Shown: positions 34,391 to 46,868 of the stretch, one piece after another
Position numbering within the stretch: the stretch's first letter is position 1
How the letters are laid out: the number at the start of each line of letters is the position of its first letter
Assembly (NCBI GenBank): GCA_007644065.1
Contig: VJWN01000002.1
Span: 818,925 to 882,924, forward strand
DNA: 64,000 nucleotides
Direction: 5' to 3'
Source: Margaritispora aquatica
Taxonomy: Eukaryota > Ascomycota > Leotiomycetes > Helotiales > Discinellaceae
Notes under the pieces: model-generated
What the model was told of the DNA's origin: nothing
What the model saw: only the letters and a program-made list of their open reading frames with translations
Databases searched by the model: none
Position numbers and translations under genes: made by a program

Positions 34391-36246
34391 ATGTCAGGTA
34401 CCCGAAGCAAAAGTGGTTGCTATACCTGTTGCATTCGAAAGAAAAAGTATGATGAAGCACTTCCTATTTGCCATAATTGTTCTTCGAGAGACATTATCTG
34501 TTATGGATATGGTTCCAGACCTAGTTGAATGGAGGGAATGGGGAGCTGGAAAGAAGTATTGAGTTCCAGAATGGCCAGAGAAATCAGAGATAGTGCAGGT
34601 CATAGGTCCAGACGGACTAAGCGAGCTAGTGTTGGGACAACAGGCAAAAACAAAGGGCCCTGCCAAGAACCAAGTAATGGTCCTTTACGTACCGAAGCAC
34701 AACCAGCAACATGTGTCTCGAACGCGGAAACGCAATTAGCAATTCTGTTTCCCAGGAATCATCTCACAGAGGAGCGGCCAGGTCTATCCTCTGTCCCAAG
34801 ATTAGATCTCTCCGCAGCTGACTTGATATGTGCTATGCCACCAAGTCACACAATCCAGCGTTCTGATGTGCAATATCTATTGGCATTTCTTGAAGTTACA
34901 TTTCCACTGCAGTACGGATTCTACAGCTTATCGGCGACTACGAGTCAGGGGTGGCTACTACATACTCTCATCAACGATGAGCCTTTCTACGAGGCATCGC
35001 TAAGCATAGATGTTTCTTTCATGTTTAGAAGATCGAGTCAAGAGGATAGAACGTACATTGACCTTGACCCAGAAGCAAGGAGATTGCAGATAAGAGCATT
35101 GTATGGTCTACAGCCCTGTGTGAATGAGCTGCGATCCGAATCGCTCGGTGGAATCGAGCTCTTCCGACGGGAAATGCAGACACTTGCAGTCATGGCACAA
35201 CTCGTAAGCCTCGAGGTATTCAATTTCATTGATGGTCAGTGGGAAGTACATCTCAAAGCTGCTACAACGATACTAGCCATGTTTCAAAAGAAGTGGGATC
35301 TCGAGTTGTTCGCAGAAACAGGGATATCGACCGCAGCTTCGAGTATCGGTAATTCTCTTGGTTGGAACTGTTCTGCGGATGATTTCACAGCTCTCGGATT
35401 CTTCATTAGCTCCTTTGTATGGGTTGACATGATTGCTACCGCTACTTATGGTCCATCATCCCCGAATCGAAATATCTTCAGTTACTTGCCTCTGCTTAAG
35501 AATGGTTGCATTAAACCCCAATGGACTATGGATTGCCGGAGTGGCATTATGATTTGCAGAATGGAAGTCTCAGAACTTGAACTCTGGAAAGAATCTCAAG
35601 TCAAGGTTGATAGTTTGAGCATGTTGGAGCTGGTGGCGCGGGCAATGCCTCTTACCAATAGATTTCATGGCGAAGTTGATGGGGCTACGCGGAAGCTTTG
35701 CGTTGACCCCAATAGTCTGGAAAGTGATGGTGAAGAAGTGAACTTGATATTCGCACATGTAGGTCTTGTGTACCTTCATACAGTTTTGTCTGGTGCAAAT
35801 CCAATGATAGATAGTAAGTGTGTTACAAGTTATTCACTTCTAATATGTCAGAGCGCGTAGCCGATCTAGGAACGCTTAACTTCACACCGATATTTGATAA
35901 AGAATACAAAAAGAAGATTGGCTAACCCTCTATGATTGAAATACAGCCTGAGATTCAAAATAATGTGTCTTGATGCCTAGAGCGAATTTAATCAATCCCT
36001 AGCTGTCTTCTCATGAGAATTTGCTGGCCACTCACAGTTGTAGGAAGCATGGCAATCGAGTGCCAATACTCGAGATTCCGTGATCTGGTTAGAAAAATAA
36101 TAGAGGCTAGATATCCCATAGAGACAATATGGAAAGGGTTAATAGTAATGGAGAAGTGGTGGCAGCTCCGACGGAAAACCCCATTAGAAAGATGGTGTTG
36201 GAGATGTACTATAAAGACGATGGAAATTAAGATTTTATTGATCTAA
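34391..36246 (+). pseudogene. Zn2Cys6 fungal transcription factor, degraded
   Basis: Starts MSGTRSKSGCYTC and is a Zn2Cys6 regulator with a Fungal_trans_2-type body. The zinc cluster is damaged: the third cysteine is Tyr (KKKYDEA), and Cys stands at the usual Arg after the second cysteine. An in-frame TGA (34526-34528) stands where the family has Trp just after the GYGSRPS turn, yet the same frame stays open from 34529 to 35860. Further in-frame stops (TGA 35971-35973, TAA 35989-35991) interrupt a C-terminal part that still reads RICWPLTVVGS and FRDLVRKI up to 36246. An intron probably starts at GTAAGT near 35815. The changes that can be inferred are G-to-A or C-to-T transitions, matching RIP-like mutation. 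The gene ends 91 bp before the Copia element. Confidence 0.8.
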
Positions 36247-36337
36247 AGTACTGAGTTAGTAACCTATTGTTAATTGATAGTAGATATTAGAGCAGCGATA
36301 TATTTAATTGAGTTTTATAATCAAAGATACACAATTG

Positions 36338-36577
36338 TGTTAGTGCATATACGTGGATGCATAGGTCACTACATAAGGTACAAAGATCAGGTGACAGGAA
36401 TAGGTAGCTCTCATTGGTCCTTTGTCATGTAACTAAGCCTAATCAGGACAAAGGAGGTTATAGATACTTAAGTAAGAACCTTACTCTATAGCTTTAAAGA
36501 ATACAAGAACTATACTACTTAACGAATATACTATATCCTATTGTAGGCTATACGTATTTAGAATGTTATAACCTACA
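36338..36577 (+). repeat. Left LTR of the Copia element
   Basis: 240 bp. In the first ~80 bp compared with the right LTR, differences are transitions in both directions, so both copies have been hit after insertion. Confidence 0.92.
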
Positions 36578-39500
36578 CTAATTAGTTAACGTTCTTAGAT
36601 TAGAAAAGTTAACGTAAACACTCGAAATTACCTTATTTTCCGAAAATTCGAACACTTATAGTAACGTACTTAAGTAATACAAAAATACTCTAAACGTAAA
36701 AAGAAGATAGAAGATACATTGTTATAGTAAGATTTAGGAGTAGTTAGCTATCTACTAGAATAGGATTATAATTTCGACGTTAATAAAGAACCTCCTAGGT
36801 TATTCGACACGTATATAGACTAGAAAATACTAGAATATATAACGAAGGATATATATAATAAGTAACTCTAAGAGCTCTTCTAGGTAGACTTTGTAGACTT
36901 CGAGATTACGTATTTCTCTTATCTTAATAAACGGTATAGGATATTACTACGAGATACGCTTAAGTAAGGAGGCGTATATGTAAAGCTAAATACTAGTAGT
37001 ATACCGATACTAGAAGTACTTTACGAAGCCTTTAAGAGGACAGAATACTACAATTAGACTCTATAGGAAGCGTAGTAGGTAGAGTAGACATTCGTAAAAG
37101 GGTTAGACAAAAGTAGGATTTTCTTATACGATATCTTGTTACTTATAGGAGATTTAAAATCACCTACTTAAAACACTATTAAAACCCTAAAAGTATAGTA
37201 ATATTAATTAGTCCCTCTCTCTCTATAAGTACTTTACTAAAATTAACCTAATATATGGTAGTTAGATCTTCAAAATCCCTATACTATATAGTACTTCTAG
37301 TAAAACGTAGGTATAAGCCTAATTCTTACTCTAAATTACCTTATATATTAATAACGTTAGCTATACTATATATACCTAAGGTTAGCACTAAGCTCTATAA
37401 GTATATAACTAAGGTTAGCCGAGAACAAGGAGGTTATAGAGATTATAAAGCTTATCCGTAATAATATAAGATATAGAGGTGTTAGAGAAGATATACTAGA
37501 CTAAAAGCTTACTATATTTTATAATTTATGTAAGAGGTAGAACTTACCGGATTACCTTATTAAGAGGGTATTTCCTAATCTACTAAAAGGATTAGTAGAG
37601 TTATACTACTATAACGTATAGCTCTTTTCTCTTAATTATAATACTATTATAACTTACCTTAGAAACTTCTTCGAAGGAGCTAACTTCTTTAGACGTATAT
37701 AAGCTATATAGGAGAGGATTACGCTAGAGGAATTTATTATATAGAACCTTACGAAGTCGACAACTAACTACCTACGTATACTTATTAACAAGCTTATAAG
37801 TATAAGATATAGCCTCTCTTCTAACTTATATAGTAATATATATATATATACGCGCCTACTCGCTGTATATAAAACTACGCTAGTATATAAATTCGTAACC
37901 TTTGACTTACTAGACGACCTTAGTACACTAATTAACAAGCTTTATTCCTCGGTTATAGTATATAAAGTAGAGTATCCTATATAGATTAGTAACATATTCC
38001 TTGTAGGTATTAACTACACCGATAAGAAATATTATAGTAGTTAAGGCCGTAGTAGAGGAGGTAGCGGTAAAGGTTATAGAGAAGGCCGTAAGGTATATTT
38101 TAATAAGAAGATACGTAGTAATAAGTGCTTCGTGTATAGCTAGGAAGGATACCGTTCCTAGAAGTATACTATAAAAGAGAGAGTAGTATTACGAGATAAG
38201 TTTATACGAAACTCTAAGACCTAGTACCTTAACGTTTCGAAGTATATTAATAAGTTTATTAGTAGTTATAAAGAAGAAGGAACCGAGAGTTTTAAAGTAT
38301 TCTTAAGCTCTACGTTCTTAACGAAGGATAACAGCGATTTAGACGTAGACTATAGCGCTTATAATATAGAAGTAAGCTCCTTACTTAAGTACTATAAGGA
38401 TTAAGATAACTAGGCTATAGAGCACTTTCTCTTAGGAATTAGTATAAGTAGTAAAGAAAAGCTCGTAGAGGTACTCGTAGTAAGAAGCGTTATATATACA
38501 CTTATAAGAGAAATTAACGCTACACTAAGTGTTATAGCTAAAACGTATACTACTATAAGCGTAGTAGTATTCCTAAATACGTTATATATATATTATAATA
38601 ATCGTTAATTCTATAGTATACTTATTAACACTAGAGCTACGTAGAGGTCTATAGTAGGTAAGATGTAGCTAATAGCGCTATAGAAGCTTAATCTAAGTAT
38701 TACTCTTAACACATCTATAGTAGGAGTAGGTATAGTATTCGGCGTTAACGTAATATACTCTATAGGCTCTATTAATATTAATATACTAGTTAGACCTATT
38801 CTCTTTTACGTTATAGACATTAACCTCCCTTTCCTTCTATTACTCGCTAATATAGATTAGCTTAAGATATATATAAATAACCTTAAGGATATTATCGTTA
38901 CTACGTAAGGAGAGGTTAGACTACTCTAAAAGTTTAGATATCTTTTCCTTATATAAGATAATACGTTATACGTATATCTACTTAACTTTATCGAAGGAGA
39001 TAAGCTACTAATCTTAATATAATAAGAACTCTTAAGATTATATCGTAGATTTAGATACTTAGTAATAGGTCAACTTAAAACACTACTTTTACGTGTAGGA
39101 AAGAACTTTAATAGAGATATAACAAAGTAGCTTACGAAGTTTTATAAATACTATTAAAAATATAGTAAATCCTTAGGTCGTTTTCGTTTTACACTTTATA
39201 ATAATAACCTTAACTTTAACTACTATATACTCGTCGACGTTATATATATCGATAACCTCTTTATACTTTATATAATTAATTAAGCTACTATATTTTAAGT
39301 AGGAGAATAGCTAAAAAACATTAGTACAAAGTATATTTAGGAATCTATAAAGAGATACTAGATAAACATATACCTTAGACCCCTAGATGTTATTATATAT
39401 AATATAGGAAAGAGCTTTATTAGTAAAGAGTTTAAGCTATTCGTTAAGACTATAAACGTTACTATAAAAGTAGTACTAGTAGAAGTACACAACTCTATAG

Positions 39501-41926
39501 GCTTAGTAAAGAGATACTATAGTCCCTTATAGTATATCTATAAGATTATCGTAAAAGAGATACCTAACCTTCTACGAGAAGAAGTACTATAGATAACTTT
39601 TAAGGTACTAAATAACTATGTAGGGCTAGATAGATTAGTTCTTACTCTACTTGTTTTTAGTACTTATCTACGTATAATAGACTCGGATATACCTCTAGTA
39701 TTAGTGACATAGAGAGTAGTAGTACTTACAAAAGCTATATAAGAAGTTAAGAAGCTTAAGGTATAACGTTAGATTCGTAACGCTCTTAACATAAGAAACG
39801 GCCCTAGAGTTAACGCTATATATAACCTACCTCTTAACGTAGATATACTAGTATAGAGAGAAGGAAACGTAGGAAAGAGTAGCTTATAGTCTAGACTATA
39901 TAAGCTAGTAAGTCTAGATAAAGAGACTTATATTATCGAGATACTAAGTAGCCCTACTCCCTTTCGCTCTATATTAGTAAAGCTATACTATATAAAAGTA
40001 GAATTAGTAGTAGCGTTAGACGATAAGTAGGAAACACTACTACGAAGCTCTTAAAACATTAGTCCTAATACTTAACCTAGCGTTACTAACGTAGTACTAG
40101 TCCCTTTTAGGCTTATTAATATTATACTTACTATTCTTATTATTAGAAGAAACAGAGATATACCTTAACGAATACGTCCCCTTATACCTTTTATTAGGAT
40201 ATATATTAGTGATTACTCTTAGTAGTATAACTCTAGGCTCGTAGAAGTACTAGGTTTAATAGAGAAAGGCGTGTTTAAGAAGGTTAATATTAATTATATC
40301 CTTACTAGAATATATATATTTAAGTTAAGATTCGTCGACGACGTTAAGAACGAAGGTATAAATAATACTTTTAAGAAATTATACCTAGTTATATAAGTAT
40401 ATAAGGATCTTAACAAGAGTACTATACTAACGTAATTACCTACTATTTAGCGCGCTAGTTAGCGCTAGTTACTCTACTTATTAGTAATAATATAGCCTAT
40501 AGGAATACGTCTATATTTACGTAATATCTCTTAAGTATATATACAATCCTTTACGAAGCTTATCCGTAAGTTCTATATTATCGTACCTCTAGAGCTATAT
40601 AAATAGATAAAGATTAAGTTAGGGTTAATTGTTAAGGTTATTAGACCTTTATATAGAGTTCCTAAGTTAAGAAACTATTAGTATAAGACCTACTTTAATT
40701 ACTATATTATAAACCTTAATATAATATAGTTAGTATATAACCCTTACCTACTTTACTTTATAACTATATATATAAGCGTTAATTGTTCTAAAATCGTATA
40801 CGGAATCGTTAGATTATAAACAGATAACACACTCTTCGTCGCTAACTCTACCTTCACTAATAAGGAAGAAAAAGAGCTTAATAAGGCTAAGTTTCTAGCT
40901 AAAGAGTGTAAGTACTTAGGTACTAATTACCTTCTAAAATTTAATAGAGGCTTGATCTAACTATACGAAGGTAACGTTATTAGTATTACTTAGGAGTACT
41001 AGTGTAATAACCTCTTACTTATATCGATATAGTATACTTTGTCTATAAGCACTAGAGGTGTTACACGAGAAGGCCTCTCTACGAAAGAATAGTATATTAC
41101 TTAACGAGTACGAGTAGTATATATCGCTACTATATACTAACTAGAGATATCCTTTAACCTTTCTTACGTTACTTAGGTAGTAGACCCTATACCTAAAGAT
41201 ATTAAATCATTAAATAAACGTATCTTATAGTAGATAGAAAATAGTAAAAGAGGCCTTAGATACGTACCTCTACGAGGAAACCTCTAACTCCTAGTGTTTA
41301 TAGATACTTCGTTCGTGAATAACAAAGATCTTTCCTTATAACTTAGCGTCGTTATTACTCTTACTAACGAAAAGAGTAATGTAAACGTTATCTACTATAC
41401 TTTAATTAAGTGTAAGAGAGTTACACGTAGTGTACTTACCTTAGAGCTCTACGTTATAGTATATAGCTTCGATATTGCTAGAGCTATTAAGGCGACTACT
41501 AATTACGTGCTTAGTAAGGATATTCCTCTAGTAATATGTACTGATTCTAAGTCACTCTACAATTGCTTTATAAAGCTTAGCACTACTGTAGAGAAGCGCT
41601 TAATGATTAATATACTATACTTGTGTTAATCCTATAAGCGTAGAGAGATTACGTAAGTAAAATAGATCGTAGGAGATATTAATCCTACTAATACAATAAC
41701 GAAGAATAGTACTACTACTAGTAGGAAGGTTGTATATAACGTACTAAAGAAGCTTATCGACATTAATTTCGTTAACTTAGAGGCTATAAGATAAGTAGAA
41801 AGGGATAGTAAAGATATATAAAGTATAGGAAATTAAGGTTAGGATATATAAAGTCTAGGAGAGTATAGGAACTCTACACATAGTATTCTCTAAGAGAGTA
41901 TTCCTCTTATTTTAAAGTTGTTCTAG

Positions 41927-42166
41927 TGTTAGTATATATACGTAGATACATAGGTTACTACATAAGGTACAAAGATTAGGTAACAGGAATAGGCAGCTCT
42001 TATTAGTCCTTTGTTATATAACTAAGCCTAATCAGGATAAAGGAGGTTATAGATACTTAAGTAAGAACCTTACTCTATAGCTTTAGAGAATACAAGAACT
42101 ACACTACTTAACGAATACACCGTATCCTATTGCAGGCTACACGTATTCAGAGTGTTGTAACCCACA
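41927..42166 (+). repeat. Right LTR of the Copia element
   Basis: 240 bp, the same length as the left LTR, preceded by the end of RNase H and an untranslated stretch. Confidence 0.92.
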
Positions 42167-42269
42167 ATTGTCTCTCTATAACACCCTGAAATAAATACAA
42201 ATTCATGAAAGGATGTTATCCAAGACCCATAATTCCAACAAATAACCGAAAATATTTTGAACAACATCA

Positions 42270-43348
42270 CTATCTTCTCGAAAGAGTCAACGGGGTCATT
42301 TCCATCTCGTTCGTCAATAGTTGCTGTTGATTCACCCTAATAGCCGGCCTGGCCACCACACTCCCACCAGCCTCCGAATCAATTACCCCTTCCTCCTCGT
42401 CAGCATCTATATCCGTCTTCGCCAACAGAATATTCAACAACTCGACTACCGGCCCCAAAAGTAAAACAGTGCTAGAACCTGTCCAAACCCCCATTTTCTC
42501 TCTCCGTCCTCCAAACGATTCCTGCTTACTGTCTGCGCCAGCGTCACAATCGCATACAGATTCACGCATGTCTTCAACAACACCGTCAACACCCCCCTTG
42601 CACCATCGCCCACCTCACTTTCGGATGTTTGAACTCCACTCTTGCTGCGATCTCAGCTAAATCTTCCGTACTCACCAGTTTATCTTTTCTCTTAGTACCA
42701 CATACACACGCTACCAACGTACCGAAAATGCTTAGTGCGATCATGAACCCCACCACGGTCAAACACATCAAGGCCAATATCACATATCGAAAAACAGATT
42801 CTGTCGCTCCGATACTAACGCTAAAAACCACACACACAGTCGATCTATTGCATTCAGGCTGACTCCCGAATCGTGGGGCAGTATGCCAGATGAAACTCGC
42901 AAACGCCAGGAAAGCTCCTGCGACGAGAAGTTTGAAGGTATAGATAAATGCTCTACGGTTCCGGCCTTTCTTGCCATATTTTCCTTTGGCGGCGAGTCCG
43001 AAACTGAGGAGCGAGAGGAGGTGCAAGACGCAGATTGCGTAGAATAAAGTTAGTTGTGTTCGGAAGGTTTGGTAGATTGCTGTGCAGGGCAATGCAAGGC
43101 CTTGGATTTGGAGGGCCGCATTAATAGAGCGTGAAAAATCACATTCGTTGCTTGGGGTGGTGAGATGACGGACCAGGCCTTTGGAGATTGGGGCTAAGAG
43201 GCAGAGGGCGTAGATTGATACTCTGATCTGGAGAGGTCTTGTTAGGATGGAAGGTTTTTTGTTTGTGGTGAGAAGGAAGCAAAGAACATACGCCTATGCC
43301 AGTCACGTCGGAGTTGGAATCGATTGTGCATTGTGTTGGGTTTGACAT
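42270..43348 (-). pseudogene. Integral membrane protein gene with two frameshifts
   Basis: Exon 1 is 43348-43292 (MSNPTQCTIDSNSDVTGIG) and exon 2 starts at 43227. The protein then runs through several hydrophobic segments (SIYALCLLAPI, LFYAICVLHLLSLLSFGL, FKLLVAGAFLAFASF, VILALMCLTVVGFMIAL). The frame breaks at a run of six C (42592-42597): before it ends WAMVQGG, while VLTVLLKTCVNLYAIV continues in another frame. A second break at CCCCAAAA (42453-42460) shifts to the frame reading GPVVELLNILLAKTD, ending at 42270. Both breaks are at homopolymers, so sequencing error is possible. The position, 100 bp from the Copia LTR, favours decay. It resembles fungal multi-span proteins of unknown function; no named family is assigned. 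Confidence 0.65.
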
Positions 43349-44385
43349 CTCAAACTATAGCTTCAAGCCCCCAAGAACCAAAGACCGAGTTTACCTTCAC
43401 TTCAATTGCTTTCATTTAGATTCAACATCAATCTAGTGTGTAAAGCGAAACGAAGAAAACTTCAAGGGACGCCGTGATATAACAGTTCCTCACAACTCTC
43501 CAGTCTTCGAAGACGCCAATGTCTTGTTCGGTATGCATCACCGTACAGCTGAATGCACTGTCGCGGACTAGGCCGCGGACTAGGATCTTCTTTTGGGGGT
43601 AGGGGAGATTTCTGAAAATCATCTGAAAACCGTAGTTTCGAGTAAGTACAACCACACCTGGTGCTGATCTAAAAGTCTATATATACTACCTGAAAGTTTA
43701 AAGTATCTTACCAATTAGAATTAGAATTAGAATTATTGAAAAAATTGTGGTCAAGCGATAAAACGATTAACATAATACTGTCAAGAGCCTCACAATTGAA
43801 TCAGCCTTGTAGTTTTTACCTCGTTTACCTCTATTTCTTAAGTTACTTAATTATTACCAATAAAAAAGCTTATTACCTTTAGTAAATATAATTCTCATAA
43901 TCGAGTTTGTTTTAAAACTTCTTGTATTATTATAAGTTATAAAATACAAAAGTTGTTGGAACTCTTAACTTTTTTATAATTGTTTTGGTTTTCCAAAATC
44001 TCCAAAAGAGCCCTAACGATGAGACACCTGCAAGCTAGTACATTCAGCTATACAGATGTGCAATACAATGTCTTGGATGGAGCAGTGGTACTCGCTGTCA
44101 TGGGAAGATAGGCTTTCTTGAAAGGTAGGAGAGACAGCTGGTGCCCGTTGTGCGCAGTTGAAATTGGTATTTATCAAGGACACAGCCCATTTGATTTGGG
44201 GGATTTTTTTTCTTCTCATTCAATCTACGCGAACTTCTTCAAGTACAGTAAAAGTGGAGGGTCAAGATCACATGTCGACATCTCACCGAACAACAATTCC
44301 ATCGCACCCGGCGCACGCAGAGTCAGATCTAGCCCACCAACCCAACAAGCTCTAGAGCTCAACCCAAGAGAAGATTCAGACATCG
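43349..44385. other. AT-rich divergent spacer between two membrane-protein genes
   Basis: About 1 kb. Open frames at 43428-43655 and 44118-44507 have no recognisable domain. The second overlaps the next gene's leader and reads as Ser/Pro-rich low-complexity sequence, so a longer N terminus for that gene is possible. The stretch 43690-43980 is strongly AT-rich. Confidence 0.5.
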
Positions 44386-45500
44386 ATGAGGCTCCTCACT
44401 CAGATCCTCAGCCAGAACAACTTATCTGGGTCCCACCACCAATTTTTCTCAATACTACTCCATGGAGAAAATGTTTGCCTCCCTCACACACCTCAAGAAC
44501 ATACTAACATCCTCTTCTTAGATATAGCGTTCATCTCCCTCGCCGTCTTCGATATGGTCATGAACGCGGCTGCCGGCTGCGCTGCCGTGACCATCGGTGC
44601 AAAAATGAACCATAAACTTCTTACCCCCCAAGTCCTCCAGGTCGGCGCTCTAGCGGGAGTGATAAAAGCAGGTATCACCTCTTTCCATGGGTTGGTGCTG
44701 ATGTCACCCATCAATTTCGTGTTTAGGGTGTTGTTGCTGTTGATGTTTAGCTCGTTTGGAATCTGTCTTGTTTTGACGGCTGAAGTGTGCAATTTTGTTT
44801 TGGAGGAGAGTGAGTTTCTTCTTTTTTCCTTCCTTTCTGACTCAAATTATATTTTCTGTAAGCGTGAATTACCGTAGATCCTGAACTTTACCTAGCACCG
44901 AAGGAACTACTCATTGCTGCGGTGGTGGCTGCTCTCCCGCTTGTTTTCGAATCCGTGAGGGATCTAGAGCCGAAGCCCAATCCAGATGGTGGGTTATTCG
45001 GAATTTTCCAAGAGAGATCTCCTCTTTTTATTTGGTAGTTTTCAGCTTCTGACACTTTTCACACAGGAAGCATAGACTATTTCTCTCGACCTGCTTTCTC
45101 CATCTTCCTGCTCGCTTCCAACCCACTAGGTGGATACGTATTTGCGCGTATGGCTTCAAACCAAAGTAAGCCACGTACCTCATACAGTTTCACCCTCTTG
45201 GAAGATAATTTGACACTAGTAACACAGGTATGATAATAAGCAACGACCTGTTCCGCTGGCGCCGTCTACGCAATCATCACCATCCTCTCTCGCGCCATCA
45301 CAGCATGTATAACGTGCGTCCAAATAACCAGTAACGGTACCACACAGAACGTCTTCGGCCGATATGAATGGTACCAACCGGAGCCCGTTGCGTTAACCGA
45401 AGAACACCAGAGAATCAATCAAATGATCGGTACGATGGTCGTGAGAACGCTTGAAAGGGTAAAAAGGTGGGCAAGAAGAAGTGAGGGCGTGAGGGGGTAG
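44386..45500 (+). CDS. Integral membrane protein of unknown function
   Basis: Predicted 297-aa multi-span protein. Exons 44386-44809, 44878-44988, 45067-45165 and 45241-45500. Hydrophobic segments follow in order: IAFISLAVFDMVMNAAAGCAA, VLQVGALAGVIKAGI, FRVLLLLMFSSFGICLVL, LLIAAVVAALPLVF, FSIFLLASNPLGGYVFA and VYAIITILSRAITACI. The tail is basic (RTLERVKRWARR). The acceptor before 45241 (AATAAG) was chosen because only it keeps the last hydrophobic segment in frame. The ATG at 44386 is the first in frame, but the first ~45 residues look unlike protein and the true start may lie in another upstream exon. The layout is like that of the broken divergent neighbour, yet I cannot show that they are paralogues. 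Confidence 0.6.
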
Positions 45501-45731
45501 GGATTAAGACTGTTGTCGAGATTGATGTGTTTGCTGTGTCGAGAGGAAGATGAGGAGGGAAGCGAGGAGTTGAGGGAGCAGGGTATGTTACGGTGAGGGT
45601 GGAGGAGTGGGCGATGGAGAGACGGGAAAGAATTGTGGGGCGCTCTCCTACACTGGAGGCTTAAGCAGCGTATTTCAACAAGGTGGCATTGCGCGAAGAT
45701 CTAAGAACTTTTCACTAGTCCCAAAAGTATA
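45501..45731. other. 3' flank before repeat cluster
   Basis: Ordinary-composition sequence up to the first repeat fragment. The frame 45607-45789 runs into the repeat and is not a gene. Confidence 0.4.
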
Positions 45732-45960
45732 TACAGGGAAAAATCGTAGGTCGGGGAATGACCTGATCAGAAACAAAAGTCTAGGGTAAGCTAGATATAT
45801 ATTGGTATAAATAAGTTGTTATATTAAATAGTTATATTTAGCTTTAAAGCTTATATATTATAGTATTTTATTTTTCATCATTAGTATAAAACTACTATGA
45901 TATTATAGTTAGGAATTCTAGTATTCTTGGGCTATACGGCAACTAGGCCTAATCTGGAAT
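45732..45960. repeat. Chimeric repeat fragment (plus-strand start joined to inverted end)
   Basis: 45732-45790 matches the start of the 45972 repeat (ACAGGGAAAAATCGTAGGTC). From about 45800 the sequence is the reverse complement of that repeat's 3' half (TTTAGCTTTAAAGCTTATATA). The two pieces meet head to tail as a partial inverted repeat. Confidence 0.6.
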
Positions 45961-45971
45961 AGCACCGAAAC

Positions 45972-46475
45972 TGTAAGCAGGGAAAAACCGTAGGTCAGGG
46001 AATGACCTGATCAGAAACAAAAGTCTAGGGTAAGCTAGATGTGAAGTGGAACTCTAGGGTAAGGTAGATGTAAAAGTCTAGGGTAAGGTAGATGTGAAGG
46101 CAAAATGAACTTGAATTGAACTTAGTGAACTAGAGAGCTATTCTCTCTAGTAATATAGAACTATAATAGATGCCTAAGGCAGTAACTAAACTAGCGGTGT
46201 ATAACTAAACTAGCGGTCTATATAGTGGCTTATAGCGGTGTATATAGCGGTGTATATAGTGGCATATAACGGTGTGTATAGCGGTGTATATAGCGGTGTA
46301 TATAGTGGCTTATAGCGGTGTACACAGTGGCTTATACTGTCTAACTAATAGTAGGGCTAATAATCAATAATACTATAGTAGTTTTATACTAACTATAATA
46401 GGAAATAAAAACTATAGTATATAAGCTTTAAAGCTAAATATAACTATTTTAATATAATAGCTTATTTAAACCAAT
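45972..46475 (+). repeat. LTR-like repeat copy 1 (with CGGTGTATA minisatellite)
   Basis: Starts TGTAAGCAGGGAAAAACC and ends near TTATTTAAACCAATA. The centre (about 46170-46340) is a tandem array of TATAGCGGTGTA-like units. Related copies: 47330-47856 (+), 48523-48947 (-), 49984-50393 (+), and fragments at 46527-46783 (-) and 63480-63692. The TG start and size suggest a solo LTR. The exact 3' end is not fixed. Confidence 0.7.
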
Positions 46476-46526
46476 AGAAACCGAAGAAAACCGAGAAAAC
46501 CAGACTCGGAGTTTTTTAATTCTTCG

Positions 46527-46783
46527 ACTTGGATTCCGAAGTAGGTCTAACCCTACTGTATTATAAATACTCGGTATAATTAATAATACTAATTTACTAT
46601 AATCGGATAGATTAGTTATACTAATTACTACCTTAGATACCTAGTATAGTACTATATAACTAGAGAGAATAGCTCTTTAGTTTTATTAAATTAAAATTCA
46701 AGTTCGTTTACCTTTATACCTAGCTTACCCTAGACTTTTATTTCTAATTAGGTTCTTCCCCGACCTACGGTTTTTCACTGTCT
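46527..46783 (-). repeat. LTR-like repeat fragment, inverted
   Basis: Reverse-complement match to copies 1 and 2, ending at CCGACCTACGGTTTTTCACTG, and heavily mutated. Confidence 0.55.
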
Positions 46784-46868
46784 ATAGGGATCGTATATTC
46801 GTATTTCGGGTTCGGTTTTATATATCCGATTCTATATTTATTTATCTTTACTAGTTAACTTAGTATAT

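Larger units (their letters stand above)
36338..42166 (+). mobile_element. Ty1/Copia LTR retrotransposon, full length but RIP-degraded
   Basis: 5.83-kb element bounded by two 240-bp LTRs (36338-36577 and 41927-42166), each starting TGTTAG and ending in ACA. It is flanked by ATTG on both sides (36334-36337 and 42167-42170). The internal region is AT-rich and has stops in every frame. Plus-strand remnants appear in Copia order: a gag zinc knuckle near 38118-38165 (KCFVYS, from CX2C), integrase about 39040-39700 (SLGRFRFTLYNNN, FVKTINVT, HNSIGLVKRYYSPL), reverse transcriptase about 40320-41200 (RFVDDVKNEG, GIRLYLRNISQ), and RNase H about 41270-41750 (TDSKSLYNCFIKLSTT). Integrase before reverse transcriptase defines Copia. 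The element cannot encode its own proteins. Confidence 0.92.

Noticed and set aside
37255..37461. 68-codon frame inside the Copia element
   Set aside because: A short gap between RIP-created stops; it does not match an intact transposon protein.
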